From: Thermocrinis ruber
GTDB lineage: Bacteria; Aquificota; Aquificia; Aquificales; Aquificaceae
NCBI RefSeq assembly: GCF_000512735.1
Contig: NZ_CP007028.1
Span: 682,001 to 746,000 of the forward strand
DNA length: 64,000 nt
Reading direction: 5' to 3'
Below the pieces are notes generated by a model. That model searched no databases. It saw only the letters and a program-made list of their open reading frames with translations, and had not been told where the DNA came from. Both the position numbers and the translations under genes were made by a program. Within the stretch, counting starts at the first letter, position 1. Each line of letters begins with the position of its first letter. Positions 42,755-51,256 of the stretch are shown piece after piece.

Positions 42755-42959
42755 ACAAATTCTTGGAGGACCTGAAAACCGGCAAAGAAAAAATCTGCGT
42801 TGTGGGGCTTGGGTATGTAGGTTTGCCTTTGGCGGTTAGTCTTGCGGAGCACTTTAAGGTGGTAGGCTTTGATAAAACTACTCGGAAAAAGCTAAGCAAA
42901 GAGCTGAAGATTTTAGAATTGAAAAGATTGTTAAGGAATGGAAGGAGGTTTTGGGATGA
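42751..42959 (+). pseudogene. Chimeric scar: 5' end of a nucleotide-sugar dehydrogenase joined to the 3' end of a GT4 gene
   Basis: The first about 41 codons (KEKICVVGLGYVGLPLAVSL, AEHFKVVGFDK) nearly copy the intact dehydrogenase at 46452. From 42874 the sequence switches to a copy of the 3' end of the GT4 gene at 41691-41774, in another frame: read in the GT4 frame it gives NYSEKAKQRAEDFRIEKIVK and a stop. The resulting 90-aa open frame is not a plausible protein. The GT4 tail brings an intact AAGGAGG that serves the next gene. Confidence 0.88.
42874..42959 (+). repeat. Duplicated 3' end of the GT4 gene (source-like copy at 41691-41774)
   Basis: The sequence from AAAACTACTCGGAAAAAG to GGAAGGAGGTTTT matches the GT4 3' end with about a dozen changes. 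It keeps a stop codon in the GT4 frame and the Shine-Dalgarno for the next gene. Confidence 0.88.
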
Positions 42960-44032
42960 AGAAAATTTGGAAAGTGGTTGTCGTAAACATCATTTTAGTG
43001 CTTTTAGTTTTATACGGGTTTGAATTCTACCTTTACAGAAGCCTTCCCAAGCTTCCTTGTGATGATTATAGTGGTTCCTACAAACGTTGCAATGAAAAAA
43101 TATTGTATACTTGGGGTAATCCAGTGGTAAACAACAGTTTCGGCTTTAGGGAAAGAGAATTTGCTATTCCAAAGCCTGACAATGTTTTTAGAATAATGGT
43201 TTTAGGGGATTCTCTTACTTGGGGTGCTGGGCTTGCGGTAGAGGAAAGGTATACTAATAGGTTAGAAAAATATTTAAACGAAAGGCTTAAAGGAAAATTT
43301 CCAAAAAGAATAGAGGTTTTAAATTTTGGTATTCCTGGAGGACCTACTATAGCCGAGAGAGATATTCTAAGGACATTCATAGATTTGGTTAATCCTGATC
43401 TGGTCATAGTAGGTTTTTGTCTGAACGACCCTCAGCCTAAATCACAAGAATGGAGCATAGAAAAGGATAGGATTGACAGATACGCTAAGTTTTTCTTAAG
43501 CCCTATCAGGCGTCTCTTTGGAATATTACATTTAGAGCTTACAGCTTCATTCATAGAAAAGGGGTTCTATAAAACTCTTGAGAGGTTAGGAATAATTCCT
43601 CCTTGGTATGTAGCCCTTGATAGGGTTTACGATAAGAACTCTAAGGAGTGGAAAGACTTTGAGAAAGCCCTTAAAGACATAATAGATATGTCTAATAAAA
43701 AGGGACTGCCTCCCCCGATCTTTGCAGTGCTTAATCAGGGAGTATATACTGATAAGCCTACAGATTATAGAAATCCAGATGATATGTTAAAGCTATATCT
43801 AAAGTGGTATCATCAAGCAGAAGACACCGCTTCTAAAATAGGGTTTAAGACAGTTAATTTCGAGAAAGAAATCGCAGAGAAACTTCACGATAAACCACTG
43901 GCTGTAAATGTGCTTGATGGACACCCCTCGGCTGAGGTCAATGATATTTATGCCCAAAAATTTGCCGAGTTTATAATTAAAGAATACTTTTTAAAAGGAG
44001 GAATTCACAATGGAAACAAAGGACGCAATTAA
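42956..44032 (+). CDS. Membrane-anchored SGNH/GDSL hydrolase-like protein
   Basis: The start is ATG 42956 after AAGGAGG. The 358-aa product has an N-terminal membrane helix (VVVVNIILVLLVLYGFEFYLY), then the SGNH block I IMVLGDSLTWGAGL (catalytic Ser), NFGIPGGPT, VIVGFCLNDPQ (block III Asn) and VLDGHPSAEVNDIYA (Asp-x-x-His pair with His in DGHP). It probably adds or removes acyl groups on the exported glycan. It overlaps the next gene by 23 bp. Confidence 0.8.
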   Translation: MKKIWKVVVVNIILVLLVLYGFEFYLYRSLPKLPCDDYSGSYKRCNEKILYTWGNPVVNNSFGFREREFAIPKPDNVFRIMVLGDSLTWGAGLAVEERYTNRLEKYLNERLKGKFPKRIEVLNFGIPGGPTIAERDILRTFIDLVNPDLVIVGFCLNDPQPKSQEWSIEKDRIDRYAKFFLSPIRRLFGILHLELTASFIEKGFYKTLERLGIIPPWYVALDRVYDKNSKEWKDFEKALKDIIDMSNKKGLPPPIFAVLNQGVYTDKPTDYRNPDDMLKLYLKWYHQAEDTASKIGFKTVNFEKEIAEKLHDKPLAVNVLDGHPSAEVNDIYAQKFAEFIIKEYFLKGGIHNGNKGRN

Positions 44033-44375
44033 GTTCTTGAACGGCATATCTTTGATATTTATGGTGTTATTCTTGGTTTTTAAGATGGATGCATTTTTAT
44101 ATATATCGATGACCATAATTGCCATAATTTTAATTAGCGAAAGTATAAGCAAAATTATAGCATCAAAATTAATACAAATCTTCCTGTTTATTGGAACAAT
44201 TAACTCAAAGATTCTACTAACAATAATATTCTATTTTGTTTTGACTCCGACAGCCTTTCTATTTAGGTTGTCTAATAGAAAGATAGTTGCCTACTTTAAT
44301 GATAACAGCATGCCCTCGTATTTTATTGATATAAACAAAAATTACAACAAAGAATTTTATGAAAAGCAGTGGTGA
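44010..44375 (+). CDS. SxtJ-like small membrane protein
   Basis: A 121-aa protein with about three hydrophobic segments and a conserved-looking end (LLTIIFYFVLTPTAFLFRLSNRK). AAGGAGG precedes the ATG by 8 nt. Its position directly before a carbamoyltransferase and near a DUF5989 gene is the usual SxtJ context. The role is unknown; perhaps it anchors the carbamoyltransferase. Confidence 0.7.
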   Translation: METKDAIKFLNGISLIFMVLFLVFKMDAFLYISMTIIAIILISESISKIIASKLIQIFLFIGTINSKILLTIIFYFVLTPTAFLFRLSNRKIVAYFNDNSMPSYFIDINKNYNKEFYEKQW

Positions 44376-44388
44376 CGGAGGAAGAAGA

Positions 44389-46248
44389 ATGTATATATTA
44401 GGTATTTCAGCCTTTTATCACGACTCGGCTGCAGTCTTATTGAAAGATGACTTTATCGTAGCTGCAGCTCAGGAAGAGAGATTTACCAGAAAAAAGCATG
44501 ATCCCTCCTTTCCGATAAATGCCATTAAATTTTGTTTAGAATATGGTGGAGTTTCATTAAATGAATTGGACGCTATAGTTTTCTACGAAAAACCTTTTAC
44601 CAAGTTTGAAAGATTAATAGAAACTTACTATGTATATGCACCCAAGGGAATAAAATCCTTTCTTTCGTCAATGCATGTTTGGATAAAGGAAAAGCTATTT
44701 CTTAAAAAGATTATGTTAGATGAGCTATCTAAAATTGAACCTGTAAACAAAAAGAAATTAAACTTATTATTTTCTGAACATCACCTCTCTCATGCAGCAA
44801 GTGCCTTTTTCCCATCACCCTATAAAGAAGCAGCGATCTTAACTATAGACGGCGTTGGGGAGTGGGCTACAGCCTCCGTTGGAATTGGAATAGACAATAA
44901 AATTGAACTATTAAAGGAGTTGAGATTTCCCCATTCAGTAGGTCTCCTATACTCAGCTTTTACATACTTTTTAGGGTTCAAGGTTAATTCTGGTGAGTAT
45001 AAACTTATGGGATTAGCCCCATACGGGGACCCAAATTCAGAACGAGTAAAGAAGTTTATATCCTTAATCTATGATAACTTAGTAGATGTGAAGGAAGACG
45101 GCTCTATATTTTTAAATCAGGACTATTTTGATTATTGCACAGGACTTAAGATGATAAAAGATGATAAATGGGAGAAGCTTTTTGGTTTTCCAAAAAGAGA
45201 ACCAGAAAGCGAAATTGAAGCCCATCATTGTGATCTCGCATACGCAATACAGAAAGTTACTGAGGACATTATAATAAGAATGGCAAGGTATGCAAAAAAA
45301 TTAACTGGAGCAAAGTATTTAACTATGGCAGGAGGGGTGGCTCTAAACTGTGTAGCAAATTCACGATTACTTAGGGAAGGTATATTTGAAGACATTTGGG
45401 TGCAACCTGCTGCGGGAGATGCAGGGGGCGCCTTAGGTGCTGCTTACGCTGTATATCATATGTACTACGGCAAGCCAAGGACAATTCAAGGCTTTGATAA
45501 AATGCAAGGTTGCTATCTTGGACCAGAATATGGCGAATTAGAAATAAAACGCGTAGCAAATAAATATAAAGCAAAGTATAAGTACTTTGATAACTTTAAA
45601 GAATTGTGCGATATAGTAGCAGATTACATAGCTCAAGGCAAAGTAGTTGGATGGTTCCAAGGTAGAATGGAATGGGGTCCGCGAGCACTCGGTAATAGAA
45701 GCATCTTGGCTGATGCAAGAAACCCTGAGATGCAATTGAACTTGAACCTAAAAATAAAGTTTAGGGAAGGCTTTAGACCCTTTGCTCCAGCGGTTTTGTA
45801 TGAAGATATGCAAGAATATTTTGCTTTTGATAGACCAGCTCCTTATATGCTTTTTATAGCAGAAGTTATAAGTAGTAGACGTAATCCCTTACCATTAAAC
45901 TACTGGTCATTACCTTTGAGGGAAAAGTTATACTATTTACGTTCAGATATTCCAGCTGTAACTCATATTGATTTCTCAGCCAGAATTCAAACAGTGCATA
46001 AAGAGACAAATCCAAGGTTCTACAAATTGATAGATAGCTTTAAGAAAAAGACAGGATACTCTGTAATAATTAATACCAGTTTTAATGTCAGAGGGGAGCC
46101 CATTGTCTGCAACCCTGACGATGCATATAAATGCTTTATGAGAACGGATATGGATTATCTTGTTATGGGAAATTATCTGTTTGATAAAAAAGAACAACCA
46201 GTTTGGACTGAAGAGTTTGATGCTAAAAAATTATTTGGTATGGACTGA
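44389..46248 (+). CDS. Carbamoyltransferase (NodU/CmcH family)
   Basis: The start is ATG 44389, preceded by GGAGG. The 619-aa product begins YILGISAFYHDSAAVLLKDD and has EHHLSHAASAFFPSPYKEAA and LTIDGVGEWATAS of the Kae1/ASKHA-like domain, and the C-terminal domain with GWFQGRMEWGPRALGNRSIL and REGFRPFAPAVL. It transfers carbamoyl phosphate to a hydroxyl, here probably on a polysaccharide sugar. It is flanked by the SxtJ and DUF5989 genes. Confidence 0.92.
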   Translation: MYILGISAFYHDSAAVLLKDDFIVAAAQEERFTRKKHDPSFPINAIKFCLEYGGVSLNELDAIVFYEKPFTKFERLIETYYVYAPKGIKSFLSSMHVWIKEKLFLKKIMLDELSKIEPVNKKKLNLLFSEHHLSHAASAFFPSPYKEAAILTIDGVGEWATASVGIGIDNKIELLKELRFPHSVGLLYSAFTYFLGFKVNSGEYKLMGLAPYGDPNSERVKKFISLIYDNLVDVKEDGSIFLNQDYFDYCTGLKMIKDDKWEKLFGFPKREPESEIEAHHCDLAYAIQKVTEDIIIRMARYAKKLTGAKYLTMAGGVALNCVANSRLLREGIFEDIWVQPAAGDAGGALGAAYAVYHMYYGKPRTIQGFDKMQGCYLGPEYGELEIKRVANKYKAKYKYFDNFKELCDIVADYIAQGKVVGWFQGRMEWGPRALGNRSILADARNPEMQLNLNLKIKFREGFRPFAPAVLYEDMQEYFAFDRPAPYMLFIAEVISSRRNPLPLNYWSLPLREKLYYLRSDIPAVTHIDFSARIQTVHKETNPRFYKLIDSFKKKTGYSVIINTSFNVRGEPIVCNPDDAYKCFMRTDMDYLVMGNYLFDKKEQPVWTEEFDAKKLFGMD

Positions 46249-46287
46249 GGTTAAGATGGTATACAATATTCAAAAAGGAGGATATAG

Positions 46288-46437
46288 ATGGGAACACTGA
46301 AGGAGATCTTTCTCTTCATAATTAACACCAAAAAGTGGTGGCTTGTTCCTGTCCTTTTGGCTTTGCTGTTGATAGCCCTACTCGTAGTTTTGTCTTCTAG
46401 TCCTACAATAGCGCCGTTTATATACACTATATTTTAG
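46288..46437 (+). CDS. DUF5989-like 49-aa membrane peptide
   Basis: A short gene: an AAGGAGG site 7 nt before the ATG, product MGTLKEIFLFIINTKKWWLV followed by one hydrophobic helix and a short tail ending FIYTIF. This is the pattern of DUF5989 proteins, which regularly accompany SxtJ and carbamoyltransferase genes. The function is unknown. Confidence 0.78.
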   Translation: MGTLKEIFLFIINTKKWWLVPVLLALLLIALLVVLSSSPTIAPFIYTIF

Positions 46438-46451
46438 GTTCAGGAAGTTCT

Positions 46452-47777
46452 ATGGAGTATAAGGATTTTTTAAAAGCTTTGAAAACCCATAAAGAAAAAA
46501 TCTGCGTTGTGGGGCTTGGGTATGTGGGATTACCCTTGGCGGTTAGCCTTGCGGAGCACTTTAAAGTGGTTGGCTTTGATAAGAACTCAAAGAGAGTGGA
46601 AGCTTTAAGGCAGGGAATAGACTATACGGGCGAGGTGGAAAACAGGGAAAAGCTTTTAAACCCTAATCTTTCTTTTACTGACGACCCTTCTGCAATAAAG
46701 GAGTGTAAGTTCATAATCGTGGCAGTGCCTACGCCAGTGGATAAGCTAAAGAACCCAGACCTGTCCTTTTTAAAGTCTGCCTCTGAGGTGGTGGGTAAAA
46801 ATCTAACAAAGGGTAGCGTGGTGGTTTATGAATCTACTGTCTATCCGGGGGCTACAGAAGAGGTCTGCGTGCCAATATTGGAAAAGGAAAGTGGTCTTAA
46901 GTGGAAGCAGGACTTTTTTGTGGGATACTCTCCAGAAAGGGTAAATCCGGGAGACAGGGAACACACTATTGAAAAGGTCATAAAGGTAGTTGCGGGAGAT
47001 ACTCCAGAAACTTTAGAGCTAATTGTAGAAGTCTACGGAACTGTGGTTAAGGCGGGAGTTTATAAAGCACCCGATATTAAGACAGCGGAAGCGGCAAAGG
47101 TAATAGAGAACATTCAAAGGGACATAAACATAGCCCTTATAAACGAGTTAGCCCTTATATTCCATAGACTTGGGCTTGACACAAAGGAAGTTTTAAAAGC
47201 TGCGGGAACCAAGTGGAACTTCTTGAGGTTTGAGCCGGGACTTGTGGGAGGGCATTGCATTCCGGTGGACCCATATTACCTTGCCCATAAATCTTTAGAA
47301 GTTGGTTATGTGCCTGAACTCATTTTGGCAGGAAGGAGAATAAACGAAGAAATTTCCATCTATGTAGCCCATGAGCTTGTAAAAACGCTTATCAAGGCAG
47401 GAAAGCAAGTAAAGGGTGCAAAAGTTTTAGTGCTTGGGATAACCTTCAAGGAGAATGTGCCAGATGTCAGAAACAGCAAAGTTTTTGAAGTTATAAAAGA
47501 ACTTAGAGAGTTTGGAATTGAACCTGTGGTCTATGATCCGGTGGCAAGGGAGGAAGAAGTGAAGGAGGAGTTTGATATAGAACTTGAGAAGGATTACAAA
47601 GCAAAGGCTCCTTACGATGCTATTTTGTATGCGGTAAGGCATAGGGTATTTCTTGAAACATTTACCTTAGAAGGGCTTAAAAGGTTGTCCCTTGAGCCAT
47701 CGATACTTTTTGACATAAAGGGAGTTTTTGAAAGAAAGGATGCGGAAAGATTGGGTTTCATATATTGGAGATTATAA
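46452..47777 (+). CDS. UDP-N-acetyl-hexosamine 6-dehydrogenase (WbpA/TviB-like)
   Basis: A 441-aa NAD-dependent nucleotide-sugar dehydrogenase: VVGLGYVGLPLAVSLAEHF, YESTVYPGATEEVC, FVGYSPERVNPGDREHTIEK, catalytic Cys in VGGHCIPVDPYYLAHK, and VLVLGITFKENVPDVRNSK. The pattern is closest to the TviB/WbpA branch, making UDP-N-acetyl-hexosaminuronic acid. Its first 41 codons are duplicated in the scar at 42751. It overlaps the next gene. Confidence 0.88.
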   Translation: MEYKDFLKALKTHKEKICVVGLGYVGLPLAVSLAEHFKVVGFDKNSKRVEALRQGIDYTGEVENREKLLNPNLSFTDDPSAIKECKFIIVAVPTPVDKLKNPDLSFLKSASEVVGKNLTKGSVVVYESTVYPGATEEVCVPILEKESGLKWKQDFFVGYSPERVNPGDREHTIEKVIKVVAGDTPETLELIVEVYGTVVKAGVYKAPDIKTAEAAKVIENIQRDINIALINELALIFHRLGLDTKEVLKAAGTKWNFLRFEPGLVGGHCIPVDPYYLAHKSLEVGYVPELILAGRRINEEISIYVAHELVKTLIKAGKQVKGAKVLVLGITFKENVPDVRNSKVFEVIKELREFGIEPVVYDPVAREEEVKEEFDIELEKDYKAKAPYDAILYAVRHRVFLETFTLEGLKRLSLEPSILFDIKGVFERKDAERLGFIYWRL

Positions 47778-49080
47778 GTTCTACATCAAGCTTTGGCTTG
47801 CTTTTTATCTATACTCATTAACCGTAGGGCTTTTAGTTCAGTTTGTGATTTTGCCAATAATTTTCCCGTCTGCCCACTGGAAAGATGGTCTTATGGTAGG
47901 TGGGGACTGGGTCCAGTTTCACACGGAGGGAGTAGAAATAGCAAAAAGAGTGGAGCAAGAAGGATGGAGTGCATGGACCTTAAGACATCCAATTAGTAGG
48001 CAAGCCATGTCTGGCATCGCTGGACTTTTTTATGCCCTCACGGGAATTCACAAGCCTTGGGTATTGCTACCTTTTAACGCCTTTTTACATGCTTCCGCTG
48101 GACTAATCTTATACATACTGCTCAGACTTTTAGGCATTTCCAAGAAAACTGCCCTTATTTTTACAATTCCCTTTATTATTTTCCCTACATCTCTAACATG
48201 GGTATCCCAAATACACAAAGATGGGCTATACATACTTGGAATGTATTTAACTTTCTTGAGTTTGGCTTTGGCGTTTTCCAATGAGATAAAGAAAAACGTA
48301 ATTTACATACTTGCGGGCGTAGTAGGTGCTTTTATATTTTTCACAGTGGGTCGCGAGTACGCTTTGAAGATTGTCTATTACTTCTATGCCCTCTTTTTGT
48401 TGATTTCTCTCTTAATAGCTACCGTAAACTTAGTTCGGAAAGGAAAGGAATCATTTCTAAGGTATGGAAAAACTGCCTTTGTATTTTTTGTCATCTTCGT
48501 AACCTATGGACTGCTTCAGCCACAAACACAACCACAAGTACAAGAACAACCACAACCACAAACACAAGAACAAGCGCGATAGTATTGGAACCCTTACATA
48601 CCCGATAAAGTAGAAAACCTCTTTTACACCCTTGCGGTATGGAGAAATGAGATTTGGGCAATGTATTTAAGCGGTCACCCGGGGGCTATTGATGAGGATA
48701 TAAAGTTTAGAAGTGTGGGGGACTTTATTGAATACACTCCGAGAGCTTTGGCGGTTGGCTTCTTTTCTCCTTTTCCAAGGTTTTGGTTTAGCCAAGGTTC
48801 CACAACCGGTGGGACAATAGCAAGGTATATAACGCCCTTTGAGGCAATCTATCTGTGGCTTGCGTGGCTTTTACTACCTATAGCCCTTTGGTTCCAAAGG
48901 AAAAAGCTGTGGTTTTGGCTTGTATTTTTGATGTGTTTAGGCTTTATATGGTTTCATGTGGTAGCGGAGCCAAATGTCGGACCCATATTGAGAAAAAGAT
49001 ATGGGTATGTTATGCTATTGTCTGCGGTTAGCTATTCTACTGCTACGGAACTATGGAGAAGAAGGAAAGGAAAAGAATAG
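47740..49080 (+). pseudogene. Polysaccharide-locus membrane protein interrupted by an in-frame TAG
   Basis: One frame of about 447 codons, broken only by TAG at 48580-48582. Before the stop: about six hydrophobic segments with GGDWVQFHTEGVEIAKRVEQ in an outer loop. After it: YWNPYIPDKVENLFYTLAVW, SVGDFIEYTPRALAVGFFSP and two more hydrophobic segments. Just before the stop is a Pro-Gln repeat tract. ATG 47740 is preferred to TTG 47728. It resembles GT-C or polymerase-type membrane proteins, but no family is certain. It is either a nonsense mutant or two separate polypeptides. Confidence 0.75.
48517..48576 (+). repeat. Imperfect hexanucleotide (CCACAA-type) repeat coding Pro-Gln
   Basis: About ten units of the form CCACAA/ACACAA/GAACAA encode QPQTQPQVQEQPQPQTQEQA. 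The period keeps the reading frame, so slippage would change length rather than phase. The TAG follows two codons later. Confidence 0.8.
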
Positions 49081-50183
49081 TCTTATCTTCAAACACTGCC
49101 TTCAGTCTATACAACTTTAGACTTCACTTTATGAGGGCTTTAAAAGAGAAGGGTTATGAAGTTATGGCAGTTTCTCCGGAGGATGGGAAGTATTCGGAGT
49201 TGTTGAGAAGGGAATTTAGTTTTTTTCCAGTGAAAAGCTTAGACAGAAAAGGGAAAAATCCTATTAAAGACCTCAAGCTATTTTTTGAATATTTTTTGCT
49301 TTTTAAAAGGCTAAAACCAGACCTTGTTATTAACTTTACCATAAAGCCAAACATCTATGGCTCCATATCCGCTGGCTTGCTTGGTATGCCATCAATAAGT
49401 GTGATAACCGGGCTTGGGTATGTGTTTATAAGGGAAAGCTGGCTTACTAAGCTGGTAAAACTTTTATACTGGCTTGCTTTTAGATTTAATAAGGCGGTTG
49501 TGTTTCAGAACTCAGAGGATATGAAAACTCTTGAAAACCTATGCGAAGGAAGATGTCTTCTTATTGAAAGCTCAGGTGTAGATTTAAAGCACCTTGACCC
49601 TGAATTATGCAAAGAAGCAAAAAAAGATGAATTTACTTTCCTTTTTGTGGGAAGGCTTTTAAAAGACAAAGGAATTTATGAACTAATAAAGGCTTTTGAA
49701 AGGCTGAAAAAAGAAAAGCCAAAGGTAAAGCTTATCATTGTTGGAAGTCCGGACGAGGGAAATCCCAATTCAGTTAGTAAAGGAGAGCTTGAAAAGTGGG
49801 TAAAAGAAGGTTTAATTGAATGGCATGGCTTCCAAGAGGATGTCCGACCCTTTTATTGCGTGGCGGATTGTGTAGTTCTGCCATCATACAGGGAAGGCAT
49901 TCCGAGGGTTTTGCTCGAAGCCATGGCTATGGAAAAACCTATAATAACCACCGATGCACCCGGTTGCAAAAATGTATGCGTTGATGGGGCTAATGGATTT
50001 TTGGTAAAACCAAAAGATGTGGAGAGTTTGTATTTGGCGATGAAGAAAATGGTTGAGTTGGGAGATGAAAAGCTTAGGGAGTTTGGCAAAGCGGGTAGAA
50101 GATTGGCGGAAGAAAAATACAGCGTAGAGAAAATAGTGAGAGAATATATAAACCTTATTGAAGACGTTCTTTCAAAATCTTAA
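49053..50183 (+). CDS. Glycosyltransferase family 4
   Basis: A 376-aa GT-B enzyme: LSSNTAFSLYNFRLHFMRALKEKGYEVMAVSP, PSISVITGLGYVFI, TFLFVGRLLKDKGIYELIKAFERL, and the donor site VLPSYREGIPRVLLEAMAMEKPIITTDAPGC. The pattern resembles the PglA/WbpH-like branch that adds N-acetylhexosamines to lipid-linked intermediates. It overlaps the disrupted gene by 28 bp and converges on the WecA-type gene with a 29-bp overlap. Confidence 0.87.
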   Translation: MEKKERKRIVLSSNTAFSLYNFRLHFMRALKEKGYEVMAVSPEDGKYSELLRREFSFFPVKSLDRKGKNPIKDLKLFFEYFLLFKRLKPDLVINFTIKPNIYGSISAGLLGMPSISVITGLGYVFIRESWLTKLVKLLYWLAFRFNKAVVFQNSEDMKTLENLCEGRCLLIESSGVDLKHLDPELCKEAKKDEFTFLFVGRLLKDKGIYELIKAFERLKKEKPKVKLIIVGSPDEGNPNSVSKGELEKWVKEGLIEWHGFQEDVRPFYCVADCVVLPSYREGIPRVLLEAMAMEKPIITTDAPGCKNVCVDGANGFLVKPKDVESLYLAMKKMVELGDEKLREFGKAGRRLAEEKYSVEKIVREYINLIEDVLSKS

Positions 50184-51255
50184 GGGGCAATGTTAGAAAT
50201 TCTGGCGTTTTGAACCTGACGATTCTAAAATAGAGCCAAGTGTAAAACAGCATAAAGAGTATGCTGAAAAGCACTAAAAAGATGGTCCTATTCCAGAAGA
50301 GAACCGCAGGTATAACGCAGATAAAAGTCATAAACCAGAGGTAGGGAGAGGTAAGGGAGTTAGTTAGGAATGTTGGCAACAGGTTACCAATGTGTTTTAT
50401 AACTATTCTTTTGTAGATTAGGGTATGTAAGTGTATGGCGTCAGGTTGGAATGGAGAAAAACCACGCAGAAGTTTTCGTCTCAGGATTGAAAATATCGTT
50501 TCATAAATGGGATAGAGCAAGAGCAAGAAGGGAAACCACGGGGAAACTTCTGGATGCCTTTCCACTACTAAAACTCCCAAAAGCCCAGCCAAAAAGCCTA
50601 AAAGGTATGCTCCGCCATCTCCCAAGAATATGTAGCCAAAGGGGAAGTTCCAGAAGAAAAAGCCAATTAGGGCAAAGGTGATGGTTAGGCTAAGGTAGAG
50701 CAAAAAGAAATCTCCCAGAAGATAGGAAACATAGGCGTATGCGAGAAAGCTTATTATTAGCACACCGCTGGCAAGTCCGTTAAAACCATCTATTATGTTT
50801 ACCGCGTTAGACACGCCCGCAAGGGCAAAGGATGTAAAAAGGACAGAAAATATCAGATAGTTGGAAAGAACAAAGTCCAAAATAGGAACATCAATGCGCG
50901 TCAGATGGGCACCCAAAAGCAAAAAGGCTAAAATCCCGGAGATAAAAGCCATAAATAGCCTTGATTTTGGTCCCACTTTTTTTGTTAAATCCTCCGCAAG
51001 ACCGCCCAAGAAAACAGGTAAAGAGGAAAGGATCACCAAGAGGTATTCCTTTGCAAAGTCTTTGCCCGAAAGGTAAAAGGCTATACAGGAGGTTATAAGA
51101 GAAATCATTAAGGCAACTCCACCGAGCCTTACTGCCCTCCAGCTGTGGAACTTTTGAACTCCCTCCGTATGGTCCAAAGCCCTTTGTGTAGAAAACTTTA
51201 AAAGAAAGTAGCAGGCAAGAAAGGAGCTAAGAAAGGCTAAAAGCAGGTAAAACAA
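50155..51255 (-). CDS. WecA/TagO-type polyprenyl-phosphate sugar-1-phosphate transferase
   Basis: A 366-aa protein with about ten membrane segments. The conserved NIIDGFNGLASG and IFLGDGGAYLLGFLAG motifs of the MraY/WecA family are present, and a His-rich loop (DAIHLHTLIYKRI) follows. It starts glycan synthesis by putting a HexNAc-phosphate on undecaprenyl phosphate, so it likely initiates the polysaccharide encoded next to it. It is transcribed with holA (1-bp gap). Confidence 0.88.
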   Translation of the reverse strand: MFYLLLAFLSSFLACYFLLKFSTQRALDHTEGVQKFHSWRAVRLGGVALMISLITSCIAFYLSGKDFAKEYLLVILSSLPVFLGGLAEDLTKKVGPKSRLFMAFISGILAFLLLGAHLTRIDVPILDFVLSNYLIFSVLFTSFALAGVSNAVNIIDGFNGLASGVLIISFLAYAYVSYLLGDFFLLYLSLTITFALIGFFFWNFPFGYIFLGDGGAYLLGFLAGLLGVLVVERHPEVSPWFPFLLLLYPIYETIFSILRRKLLRGFSPFQPDAIHLHTLIYKRIVIKHIGNLLPTFLTNSLTSPYLWFMTFICVIPAVLFWNRTIFLVLFSILFMLFYTWLYFRIVRFKTPEFLTLPLKILKERLQ

Positions 51256-51256
51256 C

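Noticed and set aside
42751-43023. A real 90-aa protein
   Set aside because: The second half is the GT4 3' end read in the wrong frame; only the first 41 codons are dehydrogenase-like.
48517-48576. Phase-variable repeat switching the membrane gene on and off
   Set aside because: The unit is 6 bp, so gain or loss of units keeps the frame and cannot bypass the TAG.
48577-48660. Pyrrolysine decoding of the TAG in the membrane protein gene
   Set aside because: No pyl genes are in the window, and Aquificales are not known to use pyrrolysine; a simple nonsense change is more likely.
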